From: Clostridiales bacterium
GTDB lineage: Bacteria > Bacillota > Clostridia > Oscillospirales > Oscillospiraceae
Direction: 5' to 3'
DNA length: 64,000 bases
Assembly (NCBI GenBank): GCA_022785125.1
Contig: JALFRA010000040.1
Span: 28,325-92,324, forward strand
Position 1 is the stretch's first letter. Each line of letters opens with the position of its first letter. This document shows positions 60,755 to 64,000 of the stretch, one piece after another. A program made the translations under genes and the position numbers. The notes beneath the pieces are model-generated. The model was given only the letters and a program-made list of their open reading frames with translations. It was not told where the DNA came from and ran no database searches.

Positions 60755-61387
60755 TTAGATCCAAAAGCCGGGGGCAAGCGCCCAGGAAAGGTCCGCGATG
60801 GTGGCGGTGGGCGCGCCGTCCGTGTTGACAAGGCAGAAAGTGGCGCCGTCGCCCGCATGGGCGGAACGGGTGTGGTGCGGCCAGGTTTCCCCGTTCCACA
60901 TCTTCACGCGGTCCCGCTCGGTCTTGTAGACCGGCAGTTGCTCCTCCGTTGGATCGTCCCCATCTGCCCAGGGCTTTCGCCCAAAAAACTCCGTTACGCT
61001 GTGCAGCCACAGCAGATCCGTGGTCACCAGCTCCTCGCCCTTGATGGTCTGGCGGATGGTGCGGGGGGTGATGATGGACACCAGATCCTCCGGGAGATCC
61101 TGGATCAGATCGGTGTTGCACCATTTCCGGGCGTCGCTCTCTTTCCATGACACAGGACGCGCCAGGCGGTTATACATGGGCCGCTCTGCCACGCCGTCCA
61201 CAAATCCCATCCATGCCCGGCTCGGTTCTACCTTTTCCACCATGATGGCAACCTCTGACCCGCTCCGCAGGTTGAAGCGGATCACATCCCGCTCCGCCAG
61301 CAGCTTGTCCAGTGCGCCCAGTTCTCTGGCCCCGGCGATCTCCGTCCAGTTGATTTCCTCTTTCGTCTGCTTGATGATGGTTGCCAT
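60755..61387 (-). CDS. Stand-alone DUF6273-like protein with diverged variable region (VR3)
   Basis: About 210 residues from MATIIKQ (AAAGGAGGAAATGACA upstream). It is homologous over its length to the 55355 product: TWPQLK-like N-terminus (EINWTEIAGARELGALDKLL), LVSIITPRTIRQTIKGEELV, LLWLHSVTEFFGRKPWADGD, KTERDRVKMWNG and the C-terminal lectin-like end. The last 38 residues align without gaps to TR but differ at many non-adenine positions. It is the second gene of the early operon. Probably an ageing or differently-templated DGR target. Confidence 0.82.
   Translation of the reverse strand: MATIIKQTKEEINWTEIAGARELGALDKLLAERDVIRFNLRSGSEVAIMVEKVEPSRAWMGFVDGVAERPMYNRLARPVSWKESDARKWCNTDLIQDLPEDLVSIITPRTIRQTIKGEELVTTDLLWLHSVTEFFGRKPWADGDDPTEEQLPVYKTERDRVKMWNGETWPHHTRSAHAGDGATFCLVNTDGAPTATIADLSWALAPGFWI
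60768..60870 (-). repeat. DGR variable region 3 (diverged)
   Basis: Aligns without gaps to TR at protein level: RSAHAGDGATFCLVNTDG then APTATIADLSWALAPGF. TR Asn positions are now His, Asp, Ala, Thr and Ile, but Pro-to-Ala, Trp-to-Leu and Ser-to-Ala changes are not explained by adenine mutagenesis. It keeps an 18-base stretch (GTGTTGACAAGGCAGAAA on plus) identical to TR, including the CTT codon that VR1 and VR2 lack. Confidence 0.75.
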
Positions 61388-61434
61388 TGTCATTTCCTCC
61401 TTTGTTTTATCCGCCTCCATGGCGGTTGGGTCAC

Positions 61435-61695
61435 TCATTCATTGGCCGCCCGCGTTCTGTTCAGGGGCTTGCCGCGCCGTCGGAGGCTTTCCTGGAAACG
61501 ACGCTGGGCCAGATCCGGGTCATACGCTTGGCGGCTGTTTTCGTCCAGCTTTCCGTTTTCGCCGCGCCGCAGTTCCTGATAAATGGTCTTTGGTGCCACG
61601 CCTACCAGATCCGCAATCTCACGCACTGACGCATAGGCGGCCCACTTCTCTGCGATCAGTCGCCGCTCCGCAGGCCCCAAATATTTGTTGTTCAT
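61435..61695 (-). CDS. IS30-type HTH mini-protein (regulator)
   Basis: 86 residues from MNNKYLG, chosen for CGGAGGTGAAAGGAAC upstream. It is only the DNA-binding end of an IS30 transposase: YLGPAERRLIAEKWAAYASV, IADLVGVAPKTIYQELRRG, DPDLAQRRFQESLRRRGKP; no DDE core. It shares the layout of the N-terminus of the phage transposase. Beside it is a palindrome made of the end-repeat motif. By analogy to Mu, where repressor and transposase share related DNA-binding sites, it may repress the early operon or block transposase. Confidence 0.82.
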   Translation of the reverse strand: MNNKYLGPAERRLIAEKWAAYASVREIADLVGVAPKTIYQELRRGENGKLDENSRQAYDPDLAQRRFQESLRRRGKPLNRTRAANE

Positions 61696-61725
61696 GTTCC
61701 TTTCACCTCCGTCTTTCCGCAAAAA

Positions 61726-61765
61726 AATAAGAGCAACAAGGGAATTACCCTTTGTTACTCTTATT
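61726..61765. promoter_or_regulatory. Palindrome of the terminal-repeat motif, probable operator
   Basis: AATAAGAGCAACAAGGG, five bases, CCCTTTGTTACTCTTATT: arms of 17 and 18 bases with one mismatch and one bulge. The right arm is the inner part of the right terminal repeat; the left arm is a second inverted copy. It lies 31 bases upstream of the HTH mini-gene ATG, where the early promoter should be. Confidence 0.7.
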
Positions 61766-61778
61766 AGTAGCATTTTCA
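61745..61778. repeat. Right terminal inverted repeat of the prophage
   Basis: Reverse complement starts TGAAAATGCTACTAA and continues TAAGAGTAACAAAGGGTAA; it pairs with 18858-18892. It is directly followed by the right copy of the 15-bp direct repeat. Confidence 0.72.
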
Positions 61779-61793
61779 ACTTTTTAGTTTTTT
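61779..61793. repeat. Right copy of the 15-bp direct repeat flanking the prophage
   Basis: ACTTTTTAGTTTTTT, same orientation as 18843-18857. The next bases (TCAAAAAC) differ from those after the left copy. Confidence 0.7.
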
Positions 61794-61804
61794 TCAAAAA
61801 CCTC

Positions 61805-61832
61805 TTTACATCCAGTTGAATTATGCTATAAT
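61805..61832 (+). promoter_or_regulatory. Promoter of the tRNA-Ala(CGC) locus
   Basis: TTTACA, 16 bases, TATAAT, starting 12 bases beyond the prophage right end. It reads rightward through the two truncated tRNA copies to the intact tRNA. Confidence 0.75.
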
Positions 61833-61865
61833 ACTGGAGTGTTGAGTGAATGTACCTTATAATAT

Positions 61866-61890
61866 GGGCCCATAGCTCAGCTGGGAGCGC
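61866..61890 (+). pseudogene. Truncated 5' copy of tRNA-Ala (first)
   Basis: GGGCCCATAGCTCAGCTGGGA, then GCGC: acceptor 5' strand and D arm only. The similarity to the intact tRNA stops before the anticodon arm. Confidence 0.7.
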
Positions 61891-61967
61891 AAAGGGTTCG
61901 GTTTACTGCCACATCTATAATTTCATATTGCTTTATTCTTCTGTTCCGCTTTTAGAACTATTGATTT

Positions 61968-62008
61968 GGGCCCGTAGCTCAGTCTGGGAGAGCGTACGGT
62001 TCGCATCC
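61968..62008 (+). pseudogene. Truncated 5' copy of tRNA-Ala (second)
   Basis: 41 bases starting GGGCCCGTAGCTCAGTCTGG and running through the anticodon loop (GTACGGTTCGCATCC) where similarity to the intact gene stops abruptly. A T insertion in the D loop is also seen. Confidence 0.75.
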
Positions 62009-62139
62009 ATATGAAACCACATCCCACGGCTTAGGTTCCCTTCCAATTCAGCAGTCCAATTTTCCGGACTTGCCCCTCAAAATTGAATATCTCAAAAATC
62101 CGTTTTTCATAACTTTTTTGATTGAAAAATGGTCAATAT

Positions 62140-62215
62140 GGGCCTATAGCTCAGCTGGGAGAGCGTACGGTTCGCATCCGTAAGGTCGTCGGTTCGATCC
62201 CGATTAGGTCCACCA
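62140..62215 (+). tRNA. tRNA-Ala (anticodon CGC)
   Basis: A 76-nt cloverleaf: acceptor GGGCCTA/TAGGTCC with one G-U pair, D arm GCTC-AGCTGGGA-GAGC, anticodon arm TACGG-TTCGCAT-CCGTA with CGC at 34-36, T arm GTCGGTTCGATCCCGAT, encoded CCA. Decodes GCG. Confidence 0.93.
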
Positions 62216-62221
62216 AAACTG

Positions 62222-62253
62222 GAAATCGCCGCAGTAAAAACTGCGGCGATTTC
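62222..62253 (+). terminator. Hairpin after tRNA-Ala(CGC)
   Basis: A perfect 13-bp stem GAAATCGCCGCAG around TAAAAA, seven bases after the CCA end; followed by TCATTTG. Confidence 0.75.
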
Positions 62254-62301
62254 TCATTTGACCACAGAAATACCACAGATGGATTTCTGTTTTGACCACT
62301 T

Positions 62302-62337
62302 GACGGGCACCCCCTTTCGGGAGTGCCCGTCTTTTTT
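62302..62337 (+). terminator. Second rightward terminator
   Basis: GACGGGCAC, a C- and T-rich 12-base loop, GTGCCCGTC, then TTTTTT. It lies between the tRNA and the convergent methyltransferase gene. Confidence 0.85.
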
Positions 62338-62420
62338 GTTTACAGCGCCCCAGATCCTGAGTCGCGTTTTAATCCAGAAACAACAAACTGGTCACCAGAA
62401 TCCCTTCGTCATGAAATTAA

Positions 62421-63110
62421 TTATTTGACCGTCCCGGCAAGTTTAATCAAATTCATGAACCGCCCATGATCTGTTTTCATCATCTCTCGATCCTCCACTG
62501 CATATGGGTTGTCACAAGAAAGCCAGTCCTGCCATGCTTGGTCAAAACAATCCATCTCTGAGATTTGAAATGAATGGAGATATGGTTCAAACTTTGGCCT
62601 CCACCAGTTGATGGAGTGCCACATTTCCAGTGCCTCAGGCTCCCAGAAAGGTTTCATCTCCTCCGGTAATTTTTCCTGCACTTCATACTTCATCCCAGGA
62701 AATGCGATGGCCACGATTCCGCCCGGTTTCAAAACAGGTTTCAGTACATCTTTGAAGTATACATCGTTATTCCCAAAGTAGTGGTATGCATCCACACTGA
62801 CCACCGCATCAAAAAATTCTTCCGCAAACGGAAGCTGCAGTGCATCAAACTGCAGAGGAGCAGTCAGATGAGACACACCAGCCTGCTGGAAGCGGACCAA
62901 ATTTTCTGTAGCCGAGGTCCAAAGATCGACCGCAAACACCTCCACACCGAAGGTCTGGGCAAGAAACACCGTTGTCAGCCCTCGGCCGCATCCCAGATCC
63001 AGTACGCGCATCCCAGGCCGCAAGGGCAAATTCTTGGTGAGCTCTTCTGCGATCCGCCATGCGTTTGGTCCCATCATATTTTCTTGTAAAAAGCAGCTAT
63101 CCAGTTTCAT
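62421..63110 (-). CDS. Class I SAM-dependent methyltransferase
   Basis: About 229 residues from MKLDSCF (AAGGAGATGAGCAT upstream). Motif I MRVLDLGCGRGLTTVFLA, FAVDLWTSATENL (motif II acidic residue), FDAVVSVDAYHYFGN and LKPGGIVAIAFPGM: a small-molecule or protein methyltransferase of the UbiE/arsM-like group. It is host DNA, four bases after rsgA, so probably the same operon. Substrate unknown. Confidence 0.85.
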   Translation of the reverse strand: MKLDSCFLQENMMGPNAWRIAEELTKNLPLRPGMRVLDLGCGRGLTTVFLAQTFGVEVFAVDLWTSATENLVRFQQAGVSHLTAPLQFDALQLPFAEEFFDAVVSVDAYHYFGNNDVYFKDVLKPVLKPGGIVAIAFPGMKYEVQEKLPEEMKPFWEPEALEMWHSINWWRPKFEPYLHSFQISEMDCFDQAWQDWLSCDNPYAVEDREMMKTDHGRFMNLIKLAGTVK

Positions 63111-63114
63111 ATGC

Positions 63115-64000
63115 TCATCTCCTTCCTTTCCTCTGGTTCTGTTCTTTTGCATACCGCCGGGCCTGCTTTATGCCGCCCACTTCCTTAAACATACGCTCCG
63201 CCTTTTTGACCTCAACTTCCCTGCTACTCAGTCCGTCATAACTGCTCTCATGCTCCAGTTTGCGATAGCTGTCCAGCCGTCTCTGATCCAACCGTCCCTG
63301 TTCTACCGCTGCCAGGACAGCACACCCTGGTTCATTGGTATGGGTGCAGTCCCGGAACCGGCAATGTTGGGCCAAGTCCTCGATCTCCCCAAAGGTCTGG
63401 GAGAGGTCCGCGCTCTCAGCCCCCATCTCCCGCATACCAGGAGTGTCGATCACCACGCCGCCCAACGGGCAGGGGAACATTTCCCGCCCGGTGGTGGTGT
63501 GCCGACCTTTGTCGCCCTTGCCAATCACCTGAGTGGAAATGGCTTGTGCGCCCAGCAGGCAGTTGATCAGGGTGGATTTTCCCACACCGGAGGAGCCGAT
63601 AAACGCGCAGGTTTGCCCCTTGGCAAAATAGGGCGCAAATTTGTCGCGGATATCCTCATCAAACATAGACAGCGTCAGAATATCCGAAAAACAGGAGATG
63701 GCCTCCACCTGAGAAACCGCCTGTGCAAGGTCCTCACACAAATCCGCCTTGGTCAATACAATGACCGGCGTTGCCCCACTGTCCCACGCAATGGATAGAT
63801 ACCGCTCCATGCGGTTCAGGCTGAAATTCTGGTTGAGGGACATGCACAAAAAGACCACATCCACATTGGACGCCACAGGCTGAGCCTGACCGGACACGCC
63901 GACCGCTCTCCGGACAAAGAGACTCTTTCTCCGCAGCACTCGATGGATGACTGCCAGCTCCCCCTCCACCGTCACCATGACATAGTCGCCAACGGTGGGA
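63115..64000 (-). CDS. rsgA: Ribosome small subunit-dependent GTPase A (partial, N-terminus outside window)
   Basis: A circularly permuted GTPase of 30S maturation. Order seen: G4 LTKADL, then G1 IGSSGVGKSTLINCLLG, G3 DTPGMRE, and the zinc site CRFRDCTHTNEPGC. The frame continues past the internal ATG at 63978 to the window end, reading PTVGDYVMVTVEGE, part of the N-terminal OB domain, so the true start lies beyond 64000. It is read leftwards ahead of the methyltransferase. Confidence 0.93.
   Translation of the reverse strand, partial: PTVGDYVMVTVEGELAVIHRVLRRKSLFVRRAVGVSGQAQPVASNVDVVFLCMSLNQNFSLNRMERYLSIAWDSGATPVIVLTKADLCEDLAQAVSQVEAISCFSDILTLSMFDEDIRDKFAPYFAKGQTCAFIGSSGVGKSTLINCLLGAQAISTQVIGKGDKGRHTTTGREMFPCPLGGVVIDTPGMREMGAESADLSQTFGEIEDLAQHCRFRDCTHTNEPGCAVLAAVEQGRLDQRRLDSYRKLEHESSYDGLSSREVEVKKAERMFKEVGGIKQARRYAKEQNQRKGRR

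Larger units (their letters stand above)
18858..61778. mobile_element. Transposable-type prophage, about 42.9 kb, with IS30-family transposase and DGR
   Basis: The element is bounded by imperfect inverted repeats and a 15-bp direct repeat. It carries terminase, HK97-type head genes, a P2-like contractile tail, lysis genes, regulators and an IS30-family transposase at its left end. No tyrosine or serine integrase is seen. It interrupts the short space between the SRP RNA and tRNA-Ala promoters. Two genes are interrupted (baseplate gp25 by an in-frame TGA, an adenine methyltransferase by a frameshift), so full activity is uncertain. Mycoplasma phages using IS30-type transposases are a known precedent; assignment here is inference from the ends and gene content. 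Confidence 0.8.

Noticed and set aside
62140..62215. tRNA-Ala as the prophage attachment site
   Set aside because: No tRNA-derived sequence occurs near the left prophage end and no tyrosine integrase is encoded. The truncated tRNA copies lie outside the right end.

Overview
The window is a high-GC Firmicutes chromosome segment, most likely an Oscillospiraceae-type gut Clostridium. The evidence is a large Alu-bearing SRP RNA next to dnaX-ybaB, strong AGGAGG ribosome sites, frequent GTG/TTG starts and rsgA. It carries a complete-looking ~42.9 kb prophage. Positions 1-18.8 kb and 61.8-64 kb are host. The left host part holds a threonine aldolase, a lipoprotein, a zinc-ribbon protein with an ABC-2 exporter, a magnesium-stress cluster (two MgtA-type P-ATPases, MgtC, a receiverless winged-helix regulator and small membrane proteins), tRNA-Ala(GGC), a DUF1275 protein, ybaB, dnaX and the SRP RNA. 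The right host part holds tRNA-Ala(CGC) preceded by two truncated 5' copies of itself, a SAM methyltransferase and rsgA.

The prophage (about 18858-61778) lies exactly between the divergent promoters of the SRP RNA and the tRNA-Ala. No tyrosine or serine integrase is visible. The ends carry imperfect inverted repeats (25 of 35 aligned columns) flanked by a 15-bp direct repeat, and an intact IS30-family DDE transposase sits against the left end. A small protein made only of the IS30-type helix-turn-helix sits at the other end beside a palindrome of the same end motif. I infer a transposable phage that integrates through an IS30-type enzyme.

Nearly all phage genes run leftwards. From right to left: IS30-type HTH regulator, small early genes, an interrupted MT-A70 methyltransferase with a G9 tract, HD protein, lytic transglycosylase, an HUH-type Rep, DNA cytosine methyltransferase, OGG-like glycosylase, DUF5131 and DUF1064 proteins, a late sigma-like activator, terminase, portal, protease, capsid, a P2-like contractile tail (sheath, tube, E/E' frameshift, tape measure, X, D, V, U, gp25, J, I), a variable tail fibre, the DGR, lysis genes, repressors and transposase. 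Two rightward units stand apart: a membrane SWIM zinc-finger gene with its own promoter, and a three-gene small-protein operon with a palindromic operator.

The central find is a diversity-generating retroelement: reverse transcriptase, Avd-like protein, one template repeat and three target genes of one lectin-like family. One target is the adjacent 897-aa tail fibre; the others lie about 28 kb and 34 kb away among early genes. For the two close targets, 27 of 30 template/target differences fall on template adenines (sense strand). All three targets carry a GNRA-loop hairpin at nearly constant distance after the stop codon.
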